Origin: Candidatus Poribacteria bacterium | Lineage (GTDB): Bacteria; Poribacteria; WGA-4E; WGA-3G | NCBI GenBank assembly: GCA_012270795.1 | Contig: JAAXHO010000163.1 | Coordinates: 1 to 33,035 of the forward strand | Direction: 5' to 3' | Length of the DNA: 33,035 bases | Part shown: positions 1 to 9,077 of the stretch, piece after piece | How positions within the stretch are numbered: the first letter of the stretch is position 1 | Layout of the letters: each line of letters begins with the position of its first letter | The notes under the pieces: model-generated | Told to the model about the DNA's origin: nothing | The model's database searches: none | What the model saw: only the letters and a program-made list of their open reading frames with translations | Made by a program: the position numbers and the translations under genes

Positions 1-195
1 GTACCCCAACCAGCAATAACAGTGGAATTCCTTAATGAGACAATATTTTTAGAATTGGTATAATAAACGCAAAAAATAGAAAGAAAAATCCATAGTCATG
101 CAACATAAATATATTCTGTTAATGTGTGATTTAATTGGGGTAACCTTTTATTTTTCTTTGTAATTTTACACTTAATTTGGTATACTATATTTCTA
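1..195. other. Gene-free leader upstream of the LPS cluster
   Basis: No credible coding frame is seen here. The stretch is AT-rich. It holds an extended -10-like motif, TGGTATAAT, at 56-64, but no good -35 hexamer sits in front of it. The likely promoter of the next gene lies at its right end. Whether an upstream gene belongs to the same operon cannot be seen. Confidence 0.5.
158..186 (+). promoter_or_regulatory. Sigma-70-type promoter for the lpxL/lpt cluster
   Basis: TTGTAA (158-163) and TATACT (181-186) are separated by 17 bases, and the -10 is preceded by TGG, an extended -10 feature. Transcription would start near 193, only a few bases before the ATG at 196. The message would then be leaderless or nearly so, which fits the lack of an SD sequence. 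Confidence 0.55.
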
Positions 196-1068
196 ATGAA
201 AGATTGGTGTTATGGAATTACAGCCAAACTGACAGGATACTGTATTTCTTTGCTTCCGCATTCATTTTCATTGATTCTCGGTGGATGGTTGGGTGTTCTT
301 GCCTATAGATTTGCATCAAAGCAAAGACGATTGGCATGTGAACACCTACGACAGCGATTGGATATACCTGATGATCTTGCTGTTGAAGCGATTGCAAAAA
401 GATGTTTTGAAAATTTAGGCAAGACTGTTGTGGAGTTTATGCGTTTACCACGTATGATTCCAAAACATATTTATAAGTATATCAGTATTGAGGGGAGACA
501 TCATATAGAGCATTCCATAGCACAAGGAAAAGGTACAATCCTTATAACTGGTCATTTTGGCAATTGGGAACTATTAGCAGCCTGCATAAGTGCGACTGTT
601 GAGCCGGTGACACCTATTGTTCGCAAGTTACGTTCCCCACGTTTAGATGCCATTGTGAGTAGTAAGCGGGAAAAAGTTGGATATGCGACTATTGATCGGG
701 ATACTGGTGTTAGGCATGCGCTTAAATGCTTAAGAAAAAATGAGCTCCTTGGAATAGTTGCTGATGTAGATACAACTGTGAAAGGTGTCTTTGTTGACTT
801 TTTTGGAATTCCGGCCTACACACCTTACAGTCCTGTAGCATTTGCTCTAAGAACAGGTGCAACTATTTTACCGGCTTTCATTATACGCCAACCCGATGGT
901 ACACACCGGGTGGTAATTGAACCGCCGTTGGAATTAGAACGGTACGATGATAAAGAGCAAGAACTTGTTATTAATACACAAAAATTTACCAAAATCATTG
1001 AAGATTATATACGAAAATATCCGGAACAGTGGATATGGATGCATGAAAGGTGGAAAACACGTCCTTAA
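196..1068 (+). CDS. lpxL: LpxL/HtrB-type lipid A (Kdo2-lipid A) acyltransferase
   Basis: Predicted inner-membrane acyltransferase that adds a secondary acyl chain to the lipid A precursor. The 290 residues match the usual family length. A hydrophobic N-terminal anchor (about residues 10-38) is followed by the family's catalytic HX4E motif in the stretch GHFGNWE (H120, E125). The region around residues 185-215 fits the conserved middle of the family. Which acyl position or chain length it uses cannot be told, so the symbol marks the family only. It opens a cluster with lptC, lptA and lptB, so lipid A maturation and LPS export are encoded together. The ATG has no SD, but a promoter ends just before it. 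Its last 26 bases overlap the proposed start of lptC. Confidence 0.88.
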   Translation: MKDWCYGITAKLTGYCISLLPHSFSLILGGWLGVLAYRFASKQRRLACEHLRQRLDIPDDLAVEAIAKRCFENLGKTVVEFMRLPRMIPKHIYKYISIEGRHHIEHSIAQGKGTILITGHFGNWELLAACISATVEPVTPIVRKLRSPRLDAIVSSKREKVGYATIDRDTGVRHALKCLRKNELLGIVADVDTTVKGVFVDFFGIPAYTPYSPVAFALRTGATILPAFIIRQPDGTHRVVIEPPLELERYDDKEQELVINTQKFTKIIEDYIRKYPEQWIWMHERWKTRP

Positions 1069-1591
1069 CCTCACAGTGTTAGGTTGGATTTGTTTGAGTC
1101 TTATGACGGGTTGTGAGCGCGAGGATGAAAAAGAAGCGGAAGTTCCCTTACCTGCCCAGCAGCTTGAAACATTTTCAATGCAACACACTGAGGCGGGTGT
1201 GAAAAAGTGGCATCTTCGTGGAGAATCATCAGAAATTAGAAAAGAAAAGGTAATAGTAAAGAACCCTGAACTTCAGATTTTTGAGGAAGGTAAAATTTCT
1301 ATTACTTTGACAGGAGATAAAGGCGAGTTTTTCCCCACTGGTAAACAGAAAGACAATTTGTATTTTTACGGTGGGGTGGTTGGTGTTAACGAAAGTGGCA
1401 CATTGTTCACAGAGGAACTCCATTGGCTAAACAAAGAGGGACATCTTTATTCCCCCGCTGAAGTTAAGTTAGTACGAGGGGATTCCACTTGGTATGGAAT
1501 TGAAATGGTAGCAAATCCAGACCTTGAAACCGTAAAAATGTCAAAAAATAGATTTAAACTTTATCCTAAAGATGAGGAAAAAAATGAATAG
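1043..1591 (+). CDS. lptC: LPS export periplasmic protein LptC (lipoprotein form)
   Basis: LptC links the inner-membrane LptBFG extractor to the periplasmic LptA bridge. I chose the ATG at 1043. It gives a short basic start, a hydrophobic stretch and a lipobox (LMTGC, Cys24), so this LptC is probably a lipoprotein rather than the membrane-spanning form of E. coli. The longer frame from 947 would add 32 residues in front of the signal and overlap lpxL deeply. The mature part (about residues 40-170) has the alternating beta pattern of the LptC/OstA-like fold, including a GDKGEFFP segment and a KLVRGDSTWYG strand pair. It overlaps the 3' end of lpxL by 26 bases and the start of lptA by 8, so translation is probably coupled. 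The 182-residue length is normal. Confidence 0.85.
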   Translation: MKGGKHVLNLTVLGWICLSLMTGCEREDEKEAEVPLPAQQLETFSMQHTEAGVKKWHLRGESSEIRKEKVIVKNPELQIFEEGKISITLTGDKGEFFPTGKQKDNLYFYGGVVGVNESGTLFTEELHWLNKEGHLYSPAEVKLVRGDSTWYGIEMVANPDLETVKMSKNRFKLYPKDEEKNE

Positions 1592-2618
1592 TATGAAAAT
1601 CATCTGTAAGTTGAATGCTGAAATGTATCGAAAATTACCACACTTCATTGCAATTATGTTTGTATTTCTTGGTGTGATCCTCTGTCTAACAACTCTCCCT
1701 GTGTGGGCAGCGGAAGCACCTGAATCAGAGCAGAAGGATGATGAAGTTGTAACCCAGACAGAGGAGAATCCAGAACCTCAGGTTGAGACAACCGAGGACA
1801 GTAAGTCATCGGAAAAATCGGATGACGAAAATACCCAGACCGAACCAATCAAAGAAGTGATTATTGGCGACTCAGATTTTATGGATAGGGACCAGAAGTC
1901 CGGAATCACGATCCTCACCGGAAATGTAAAAACGGTAAGACTTAATGAAGAAGAGGTTGAAATTGGATTTCTCAATGCAGATAAAGTTACACTCAAGAGT
2001 GATACGAAAACCGGTGAAACCATTGAAATTATAGCCGAAGGTAATGTGGAGATACGAGACCAGGATATCTTTGCAACTTGTGACCATGCAACAATGAATA
2101 ATCTAACGAATATCATCGTTCTCAAAGATAACGTCGTGGTTTTACAGAACGAAGATAGACTTGAAACAAAACTCTTTACCCTCAATAGGACGACCGGTAA
2201 GCAGACAGGTGTCGGAGACGTTAAATTCAAGGTAACCGTGACTCAAGCAAGCCCACCTGATTCAACAGAGGAATCAGAGGAACCCAGTGCGGAAGGTACA
2301 GACGATTCATCATCAAACACGAGCGATAAGGATTCAGTTTCTCCAGATTCAGAAAAAGAAACTGAGAAAAAGCCTAATAGCGAGACTGATGAAGAGGATA
2401 AAGAGGAAAAATCTAATCCTACGGATGCAGAAAAAGAAGGGAAAGAGTCTAAAAATGACGAAGATACTGAATCTGCTGAAACTGAGGATAAAACTGAAAC
2501 AACTGATACAGAAAAAGATACAGAGCCAACTGAACCTGCCGAAACTGAGGAAGATACAGAGCCAACTGATACAGAAGAAGAGAGTGAAGATACAGAAGAA
2601 CCTGAGGAAAAGGAGTAG
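1584..2618 (+). CDS. lptA: LptA-like LPS transport protein with long acidic tails
   Basis: Predicted periplasmic bridge protein of the Lpt machine. A signal peptide (hydrophobic core FIAIMFVFLGVILCL, cleavage near WAA/EA) leads to an acidic linker. The OstA/LptA beta-jellyroll follows at about residues 90-220, recognisable from ILTGNVKTVR, AEGNVEIRDQD and KDNVVVLQNEDRLET. The last 120 residues or so are almost only E, D, S, T, K and P. The whole protein is 344 residues, against about 180 for E. coli LptA, and the excess is all low complexity. Start choice: ATG 1584 has GAGG at a fair distance; 1572 and 1593 are alternatives. The tail-coding DNA contains a 36-base tandem repeat, so the tail has probably grown by repeat expansion. 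Position before lptB supports the assignment. Confidence 0.82.
   Translation: MNSMKIICKLNAEMYRKLPHFIAIMFVFLGVILCLTTLPVWAAEAPESEQKDDEVVTQTEENPEPQVETTEDSKSSEKSDDENTQTEPIKEVIIGDSDFMDRDQKSGITILTGNVKTVRLNEEEVEIGFLNADKVTLKSDTKTGETIEIIAEGNVEIRDQDIFATCDHATMNNLTNIIVLKDNVVVLQNEDRLETKLFTLNRTTGKQTGVGDVKFKVTVTQASPPDSTEESEEPSAEGTDDSSSNTSDKDSVSPDSEKETEKKPNSETDEEDKEEKSNPTDAEKEGKESKNDEDTESAETEDKTETTDTEKDTEPTEPAETEEDTEPTDTEEESEDTEEPEEKE
2516..2608 (+). repeat. 36-base in-frame tandem repeat in the lptA tail
   Basis: Units begin at 2516, 2552 and 2588, each with AGATACAGA. The first two share 18 identical bases at their start, and the third is partial. The period of 36 bases is 12 codons, so length changes keep the frame. 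It encodes part of the Glu/Asp/Thr-rich C-terminus. Confidence 0.7.
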
Positions 2619-2726
2619 TTTCGGCAGCAGCCATTAGTTACCAGAACTGATATAGCAGTATTGTGCTGTTTTAATCAATTTTCTGCATCAATCAGTTTAT
2701 TTGGTAGATATTTCAAATATAAACAA

Positions 2727-3488
2727 ATGGAGAGCAACAGTAGTAACAACGTGGCAACTGAACTACAAGCACATAATCTTGTGAAAAGATATACACGGCG
2801 GGGACCCATCGTCGTCAACGAAGTTAGTTTATCTGTTCAACAAGGGGAAATAGTTGGTTTATTGGGGCCGAACGGTGCCGGTAAATCTACAACATTTTAT
2901 ATAATGGTTGGAATAATTCGTCCTAATTCCGGTAGGATTGTATATGGCGAAAAAGATATAACTTTTTTACCTATGTACAAAAGGGCGCGACTGGGTATTG
3001 GCTATCTTTCTCAGGAAACCTCCATTTTTAGAAAACTGACGGTGAAACAGAATATTGAAGCAATTTTAGAGGCACGTGGGATGCCGAAAGATGAGAGAGA
3101 ACCCCGCATAATTGAATTTACAGATGAACTTGGTATCTCTCATCTGTTAGATCGCAAAGCATATACACTCTCAGGGGGAGAGTGTCGACGGGCTGAGATT
3201 GCAAGAGCATTGGCAGCACAACCTGAATTCATCTTGTTGGATGAACCGCTTTCAGGAATTGATCCTATTGCTGTTGCAGATATAAAACAACTCATTTTAC
3301 ATTTACGAAGTAGAAATCTTGGTATCCTCATAACAGACCATAATGCAGTTGAAACGCTTAATATCGTTGATCGTGCCTATCTTATAGCGGATGGTAAAAT
3401 TACATTGGATGGAACACCAGAAGAACTTATAAATAGTAAAGTTGCAAGGGAACTTTATTTCGGTAAGAACTTTCATTATGCAAAATAG
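2727..3488 (+). CDS. lptB: LPS export ABC transporter ATP-binding protein LptB
   Basis: Cytoplasmic ATPase that powers LPS extraction from the inner membrane with LptF/LptG (not in this window). All ABC motifs are visible: Walker A GPNGAGKST, Q-loop YLSQE, signature LSGGECRRAEIARAL, Walker B FILLDEPLSGID and the switch His in ITDHN. The PLSGIDP and NAVETL stretches are typical of LptB rather than of other ABC ATPases. The first ATG is at 2727 and gives 253 residues. A longer reading from a TTG at 2661 would add 22 unusual residues, so I prefer the ATG, although no clear SD precedes it. A 108-base gap separates it from lptA and 114 bases separate it from rpoN, the order seen in many proteobacteria. 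Confidence 0.95.
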   Translation: MESNSSNNVATELQAHNLVKRYTRRGPIVVNEVSLSVQQGEIVGLLGPNGAGKSTTFYIMVGIIRPNSGRIVYGEKDITFLPMYKRARLGIGYLSQETSIFRKLTVKQNIEAILEARGMPKDEREPRIIEFTDELGISHLLDRKAYTLSGGECRRAEIARALAAQPEFILLDEPLSGIDPIAVADIKQLILHLRSRNLGILITDHNAVETLNIVDRAYLIADGKITLDGTPEELINSKVARELYFGKNFHYAK

Positions 3489-3602
3489 GAGAGCAACCGT
3501 AAACTAACCCTTCACCATAATATTGCTTGAAAACTGAGAAAAATGGTGTATTTCACGCATACACCCTAATGTTCTAATTGTGATGTATTGGAGTGCCGCG
3601 TG

Positions 3603-5429
3603 ATGAAAATCCAACCGAGACTTATACAGACACAGTCACAACAACAAAAAATTGTCATGACACCGAAGTTGCAACAAGCGATTAAGGTGCTGATGATGCC
3701 GCAGCTTGAATTAAGGCAGTTCATTGAACAGGAACTCAACCAAAATCCGCTTTTAGATATTGAGGAGGAGCGTGAAACTGCCCTATCAATGGAAGATTAC
3801 GATCCGAGGCCTGAATGTAACAAACCTGAGGAGAATATTGATAGGGTAGATAGTGCTGTTGATATAGATTGGCATTCAGTTTTTGACGACATGCGGGTGC
3901 CGACTTCAAAAGAAGTTGCTCAATCTGATGATAGTGATGCTCCCGAACCGGATGTTGCTGAAGCACAATCGTTACAGAGTTATTTATACCAACAACTTCA
4001 GTTAGCACCCTTTACAGAAAAAGAACGTTCTATTGGTGAACAAATTATTGGCAACCTAAATGATGATGGTCAACTACAATTAAAACTTTTTTCTCTTCCG
4101 CTTAAATTCGTTTCCGATTTTGAAGCGGGTCATTTATCTGAAGATTTGCAGACAAGTATATCAAAGAAATTATGTAATATAGAAAACGGTAGCAGATCAT
4201 CAAAAACAGACAAAGACAACCGTTATTTTGAGATTGTACAGATAGAACCTACTCTAAAGACTATAGTTTCTAATGCTGGTGGGAAAATTTGGCATATCGT
4301 TGACAAAACAGACAAGGAGAACGTTGACGAGAAAAACAGGAAGACATATACAGTTGTTTGTGAAAATAACGATTTATCTTTATACGAACTTACCATAGAA
4401 GACATTGCGAATAACCAAAAGTGTTCGGTTGCAGAAGTAGAAAAAGTGCTGGAAACAATACAGGATACTTTTGAACCAATTGGCATTGCCTACCGTGATC
4501 TAAAGGAAACACTTAGCATTCAGATTCGAAACCAAGAATCTCAGCAATTTCAACAAAACGGTACATCATTAAATGGAAATGAAGCACCTTTGGCATTAGC
4601 AAAACGTATTATTGAAGACCATTTAGATGACCTCTTAAACAGTAGAATTTCAACGATGTCTCAAGACCTTGGCGTGGAGAGGGACGAGATTATAAAGGCA
4701 TCAAAATGGATAGGGACACTTTCCCCATATCCTGGTCGTTACTTTTCTGATCCCGCCGTCAAAGACTTAGTCAAATCACCTGAAACTATACAAGGAGTCG
4801 TACCAGATATTCAAATCATGGAGATTGATGGTGAATATCAGATCGTTTCAATGGATAATTATATTCCACGTTTACGCATGAATCCAGAATATATAAACCT
4901 AATGCGAGATGACAACAGGAATTTAGATGCTGACGCAAAAATGTGGATTCAACAGAAGTATAATGACGCGATGGATGTACTGAACAGTATTGTCCAACGC
5001 GGGCGTACTATTGAACGGGTCACAGAAGCAATATTTAAAGTACAATCCGATTTCTTGAAACATGGCGCGCAAAGTCTTAAGCCGCTGACACTAAAGACTG
5101 TTGCCGATATGGCAGGTGTTCATGAATCGACGGTGAGCCGCGTAACAAGCAATAAGTATGTACAAACACCGAACGGTACTTACCCACTGAAATTCTTTTT
5201 TAGTAATCAATTAGCAACAACACAAGGCAATTCAGTTTCAGCTGAACATGTGAAATCTGAAATAAGAGATATGATCAGAAAGGAAAATCCAGCAAAACCC
5301 TTAAGCGATCAAATCATAAGTACATCGTTGAAAGAACGTGGGGTCATAGTTGCCAGACGGACTGTTCAAAAATATCGGGAAGAGCTTGGTATCCTATCTT
5401 CACGTCAAAGAAAAAACCTTGAAAAGTAA
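3603..5429 (+). CDS. rpoN: RNA polymerase sigma-54 factor with a large insertion
   Basis: Sigma-54 directs RNA polymerase to -24/-12 promoters and needs an AAA+ activator. Region I (glutamine-rich, MTPKLQQAIKVLMMPQLEL), the acidic region II, the core-binding region, the HTH (TLKTVADMAGVHESTVSRV) and the C-terminal RpoN box (ARRTVQKYRE) are all present. The ATG at 3603 has GGAG 9 bases upstream; a TTG at 3588 is possible but less likely. At 608 residues it is well over the usual 450-500. The excess is a block of about 100 residues (roughly 159-260, DNA about 4077-4382) between NLNDDGQL and YELTIEDIA, which are normally almost adjacent. The insertion is in frame and not low complexity. A candidate target promoter lies at 28443-28458. 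Confidence 0.93.
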   Translation: MKIQPRLIQTQSQQQKIVMTPKLQQAIKVLMMPQLELRQFIEQELNQNPLLDIEEERETALSMEDYDPRPECNKPEENIDRVDSAVDIDWHSVFDDMRVPTSKEVAQSDDSDAPEPDVAEAQSLQSYLYQQLQLAPFTEKERSIGEQIIGNLNDDGQLQLKLFSLPLKFVSDFEAGHLSEDLQTSISKKLCNIENGSRSSKTDKDNRYFEIVQIEPTLKTIVSNAGGKIWHIVDKTDKENVDEKNRKTYTVVCENNDLSLYELTIEDIANNQKCSVAEVEKVLETIQDTFEPIGIAYRDLKETLSIQIRNQESQQFQQNGTSLNGNEAPLALAKRIIEDHLDDLLNSRISTMSQDLGVERDEIIKASKWIGTLSPYPGRYFSDPAVKDLVKSPETIQGVVPDIQIMEIDGEYQIVSMDNYIPRLRMNPEYINLMRDDNRNLDADAKMWIQQKYNDAMDVLNSIVQRGRTIERVTEAIFKVQSDFLKHGAQSLKPLTLKTVADMAGVHESTVSRVTSNKYVQTPNGTYPLKFFFSNQLATTQGNSVSAEHVKSEIRDMIRKENPAKPLSDQIISTSLKERGVIVARRTVQKYREELGILSSRQRKNLEK

Positions 5430-5499
5430 CACTAAGTAACTATTAGAGCGTATCTCATAAATGCAATTTGTCCAAATTCACTGAATCGCGTATCTGGTA

Positions 5500-5525
5500 A
5501 ATCGGGGTTAGAAACCCCTCCTACG
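5500..5525. repeat. Half copy of the GGGGTTTCTAACCCC repeat
   Basis: One arm (ATCGGGGTTAGAAACCCCTC) of the hairpin repeat that occurs as full inverted pairs near 16040, 21270 and 23240. The partner arm is missing. It sits in the 200-base gap between rpoN and hpf, where no gene is seen. Confidence 0.7.
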
Positions 5526-5629
5526 ATTTATGTGATAGGTTGTAGTCAAAGTCATTTTTGCTTTGTGATTGCAATAATTTCCGCTGAAAATTTTCAATCT
5601 TTTTACATATATATGCTGGAGGGAATACT

Positions 5630-6187
5630 ATGAAAATTACATATTCAGGACAACATCTCAAAATTACTGATGACATTCACGACTATATTCTTAAGCGTGC
5701 AGAGAAGATAGAATCTCGTTTTGGGGATATGCATGAGTTCAACGTTATTCTGAAATCGGAAAAGCATCGTTTTGAAGCAGAGGTAAAAGTTACTGCGCCC
5801 AGGGTTTCATTCTATGCGAAGAACGAGACTCATGATTTGATGAGTGCATTGGACGGTGCTATTGACAAAGTTATTAAACAGATTCGTCGATACAAAGAAC
5901 GCGCGAAAGACAGACGGCATAATGCACCGCATCGCGATGTAGTCGCACAATTAAATCCAGATACAACAGAAACATTGGTGGAAACGGACTCGTTTGATGC
6001 ACCGACGATTATTCCTGCATCGGAGAAGTTTGCCTCAAAACCATTGACGGTGGGCGAAGCTGCTACTGAACTTCATTCCTCTGGTGAATCATTATTGATG
6101 TTTCTTAACTCTGAAACGCGACAGGTCAACCTACTTTATCAATCAGACAATGGTGCTTTTGGATGGGTTGAACCCTCATTTACCTAA
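5630..6187 (+). CDS. hpf: Long-form ribosome hibernation promoting factor
   Basis: Binds the decoding region of idle 30S subunits. The long form also drives 100S dimer formation through its C-terminal domain. The N-terminal S30AE domain occupies about residues 1-100 (MKITYSGQHLKITDDIHDYI, and the basic helix IKQIRRYKERAKDRR). A linker leads to the C-terminal dimerisation domain (about 130-183: SKPLTVGEAATEL, FLNSETRQVNLLYQ, GAFGWVEP). The 185-residue length is normal for the long form. An excellent SD, GGAGGG, lies 7 bases before the ATG. It lies just downstream of rpoN, as in many bacteria, although a 200-base gap with a repeat arm suggests its own promoter. Confidence 0.93.
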   Translation: MKITYSGQHLKITDDIHDYILKRAEKIESRFGDMHEFNVILKSEKHRFEAEVKVTAPRVSFYAKNETHDLMSALDGAIDKVIKQIRRYKERAKDRRHNAPHRDVVAQLNPDTTETLVETDSFDAPTIIPASEKFASKPLTVGEAATELHSSGESLLMFLNSETRQVNLLYQSDNGAFGWVEPSFT

Positions 6188-6222
6188 AGGTTTTATGGTG
6201 AAATTATAGTAAAAAACTTCAC

Positions 6223-6290
6223 ATGTAGGAGCGATCTCCAAATCCCGACAATATGTTGTAATAGCCGGGAAGCGGAGTTCCCTCCTACAT
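6223..6290. repeat. TGTAGGAGCGA-type hairpin repeat
   Basis: ATGTAGGA (6223-6230) pairs with TCCTACAT (6283-6290), and inner segments (CTCC/GGAG, TCCCG/CGGGA) extend the stem. It is a member of the same family as 11249-11294 and 21659-21741. The motif TATGGTGAAATTATA just to its left also occurs next to the 21.6 kb copy. It could act as a terminator after hpf, but there is no clear T-run. Confidence 0.65.
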
Positions 6291-6381
6291 TTCATCTATC
6301 TACAATTAATCCTATAACACAACATAACATTTATATAACGTATAAATTTCTTTTACATTAAATTTCCTATCAGGTAAGAAT

Positions 6382-9036
6382 ATGACAAGTCTTCCGAAGA
6401 TTTACGACCCTCAGGAGATTGAGGGCAAATGGTACCAATTTTGGCAGAGCAACGGTTTTTTTCATGCAGAAACCACCTCTGACAAACCCGCCTACGCAAT
6501 AGTTATTCCACCACCTAATATCACTGGTAGCCTGCATATTGGACATGCGCTTGATAACACACTACAAGATTGTCTTATTAGGTGGCGGCGCATGCAAGGT
6601 TACAACACACTCTGGATGCCGGGAACAGACCACGCTGGTATTGTTACTGAACTTATAATGGAACGCAAACTTGCTGAAGAAGGGACCAGTCGAAACGAAA
6701 TTGGCAGAGAGGAGTTCATTGAACGAATGTGGCAATGGAAAAGGGAATCCGCCGGATATATTGTCTCGCAGCTACAACAACTTGGTTGTTCTTGTGATTG
6801 GGATCGAGAAAGGTTTACTCTTGATGATGGACTATCCGAAGCTGTGCGTACTGCTTTTGTAAAACTCTATAATCAAGGACTTATCTATCGTGATACGTAT
6901 ATGGTAAACTGGTGTCCCGAATGTAATACCGCTGTCAGCAATCTTGAGGTGGAACCGGTTGAAATTGATGGGAATTTCTATCATATCCAATATCCCGTGA
7001 TTGATAGTGACGTTGTTCTCGAAATTGCCACGACACGTCCCGAAACAATGTTAGGGGATACCGCTTTAGCAGTGCATCCAGATGATGACAGATACCAGAA
7101 TTTAGTTGAAAAAAAGGTTCTGCTACCACTTGTAAATAGGGAGATACCGATCATAGCAGATGAGTATGTTGATACCGAATTTGGGACAGGTGCTTTGAAA
7201 GTTACGCCCGCGCATGATGTCAATGATTATGAAATCGGATTAAGACACGACCTTGAACAAAGGAACATCTTTACTCCAGATGGACACATGAACGAGGCTG
7301 CGGGAGAGGCTTACGTCGGATTATCGCGCTGGGATTGTAGAAAAAGAGTCGTTGAAGATCTGGAGAAGGAGGGATATCTTGTCAAAATTGTTCCGCACAG
7401 ACATGCAGTTGGACATCACGACAGATGCAATACAATTGTTGAACCTGCCATATCATTGCAATGGTTTATGAATGTGCGTCCCCTTGCGCAACGTGCTATA
7501 GAAGCAACGAAAAAAGGGGAAGTTAAATTCATTCCTGAGCGTGAAACATCCCGCTTTTTTCACTGGATGGAGAACATTGAACCGTGGCCAATTTCACGAC
7601 AAAGATGGTGGGGGCACAGATTGCCTATATGGTATTGTGATGCATGTGAAAAAATCACTGCTGCAATGGGTACACCCCAACAGTGTGAATGTGGATCAAC
7701 GAGTTTTCATCAAGATGAAGATGTATTGGATACCTGGTTTAGTTCCGGATTGTGGCCCTTTTCAACTATGGGATGGCCTCAAGAAACGGATGATCTGAAA
7801 ACATTTTATCCCACATCCGTACTTGTTACCGGTTGGGATATCCTATTCTTCTGGGTGGCAAGGATGATTATGTTAGGGTTGGGCTGTATGAATGAAGTGC
7901 CATTCCGTACTGTATATCTGCACGGACTCATTGCTGACGAAAAAGGTCAGAAGATGAGCAAGTCAAAAGGGAATAGCATTGATCCGGTGGAAACAATTGA
8001 AACCTACGGGACGGATGCATTCCGATTTGCACTTGCAAATATAAGTACACCGATTCCTTATGTGCCACTTCCAGAATCCCAGATAGAATCGGGAAAAAGG
8101 TTTGCTAACAAAATTTGGAACGCAGCACGGTTTATCCTGATGAACTTGGAAAAACATCCTGTTCCAAAAGAGAGACGAACCGTTAAGGAAGATGCCCCAT
8201 TAGAGGTTCAATGGATACAAAGTCGCCTTATCAAGACGATAAAAACTGCAACAGATGCCCTTGAAAACTTCCGTTTTTACGAGGTCGCACAGACGCTCTA
8301 CGCATTCCTGTGGCATGAATTCTGTGATTGGTATCTGGAATTTGCTAAACAACGGCTTACAAGAAACAAACCAGAAGCGTTATGGTATGCTGCGGAAGTT
8401 TTGGAACAGGTCATGCGGCTATTGCACCCAATCATGCCATTTTTAACTGAGGAAATTTGGCAACTACTTCCACACACTAAAGATTCTACGTCATCTGATG
8501 AACCTGCTTCAGTTGCTATAGCACCCTGGCCAGAACCTACTACAGAAAACCCAACAGCAGAAACTACCATGGCCACAATCATGGAAGTGATTGATAATAT
8601 CAGAAGTATTCGAGGTGAATTGAATGTACCAATTGGGGCAGCAGTGGAGGTACACATCCAATCACCAAATGCTGAAATTCGGAATAGGTTGAATACCTAT
8701 CTTGACCAATACCTACCTGCTTTTACAAAAGTAGAGTCAATCACTATTGCAGAGACATTGGAGAAACCGCCTAACTCTGCAGAAGCAGTGATAGGCGCAC
8801 TGACTATCCATATTCCATTAGCAGGGGTCATTGATCTTGAGGCGGAACATGCCCGCCTAACAAAACGTCATCAGCAAACAACGAAGGACGTACTCGCTGC
8901 TCAGAAAACTTTGGACAATCCGAATTTTATAGAACGTGCTCCGGAAAATGTGGTTGTACAAAAACGTGAATTGCTTGAAAGGTTATTGATCGAACAGAAA
9001 AAATTAGAACGTAGTCTTGCAATGCTTGCTTCTTGA
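6382..9036 (+). CDS. valS: Valyl-tRNA synthetase
   Basis: Class Ia synthetase that charges tRNA-Val. The HIGH motif (GSLHIGHALDN, about residue 50) and KMSKS (GQKMSKSKGN) are intact. The editing domain is seen in TTRPETMLGDTALAVHPDD, and zinc-type cysteine pairs are present (CPECNT; CDACEK and CECGS). The C-terminal coiled-coil arm is complete (about residues 820-884, with LEAEHARLTKRHQQ). The 884-residue length is standard. The ATG follows a weak AGG. It is separated from hpf by 194 bases holding a hairpin repeat and lies 41 bases before the thioesterase gene. Confidence 0.97.
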   Translation: MTSLPKIYDPQEIEGKWYQFWQSNGFFHAETTSDKPAYAIVIPPPNITGSLHIGHALDNTLQDCLIRWRRMQGYNTLWMPGTDHAGIVTELIMERKLAEEGTSRNEIGREEFIERMWQWKRESAGYIVSQLQQLGCSCDWDRERFTLDDGLSEAVRTAFVKLYNQGLIYRDTYMVNWCPECNTAVSNLEVEPVEIDGNFYHIQYPVIDSDVVLEIATTRPETMLGDTALAVHPDDDRYQNLVEKKVLLPLVNREIPIIADEYVDTEFGTGALKVTPAHDVNDYEIGLRHDLEQRNIFTPDGHMNEAAGEAYVGLSRWDCRKRVVEDLEKEGYLVKIVPHRHAVGHHDRCNTIVEPAISLQWFMNVRPLAQRAIEATKKGEVKFIPERETSRFFHWMENIEPWPISRQRWWGHRLPIWYCDACEKITAAMGTPQQCECGSTSFHQDEDVLDTWFSSGLWPFSTMGWPQETDDLKTFYPTSVLVTGWDILFFWVARMIMLGLGCMNEVPFRTVYLHGLIADEKGQKMSKSKGNSIDPVETIETYGTDAFRFALANISTPIPYVPLPESQIESGKRFANKIWNAARFILMNLEKHPVPKERRTVKEDAPLEVQWIQSRLIKTIKTATDALENFRFYEVAQTLYAFLWHEFCDWYLEFAKQRLTRNKPEALWYAAEVLEQVMRLLHPIMPFLTEEIWQLLPHTKDSTSSDEPASVAIAPWPEPTTENPTAETTMATIMEVIDNIRSIRGELNVPIGAAVEVHIQSPNAEIRNRLNTYLDQYLPAFTKVESITIAETLEKPPNSAEAVIGALTIHIPLAGVIDLEAEHARLTKRHQQTTKDVLAAQKTLDNPNFIERAPENVVVQKRELLERLLIEQKKLERSLAMLAS

Positions 9037-9077
9037 GAGGCTACTTCTAAGTACCAACACAAAATAGTAACTTAAAA

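Noticed and set aside
947-1042. Longer N-terminus for LptC
   Set aside because: It would put 32 residues before a clear lipoprotein signal and overlap lpxL by 122 bases.
934-1188. Minus-strand 84-codon frame across the lpxL-lptC junction
   Set aside because: Antisense to two well-supported genes, with no family resemblance.
2287-2637. Very basic 116-codon frame overlapping lptA
   Set aside because: A frame shadow of the low-complexity acidic tail; no start signals of its own.
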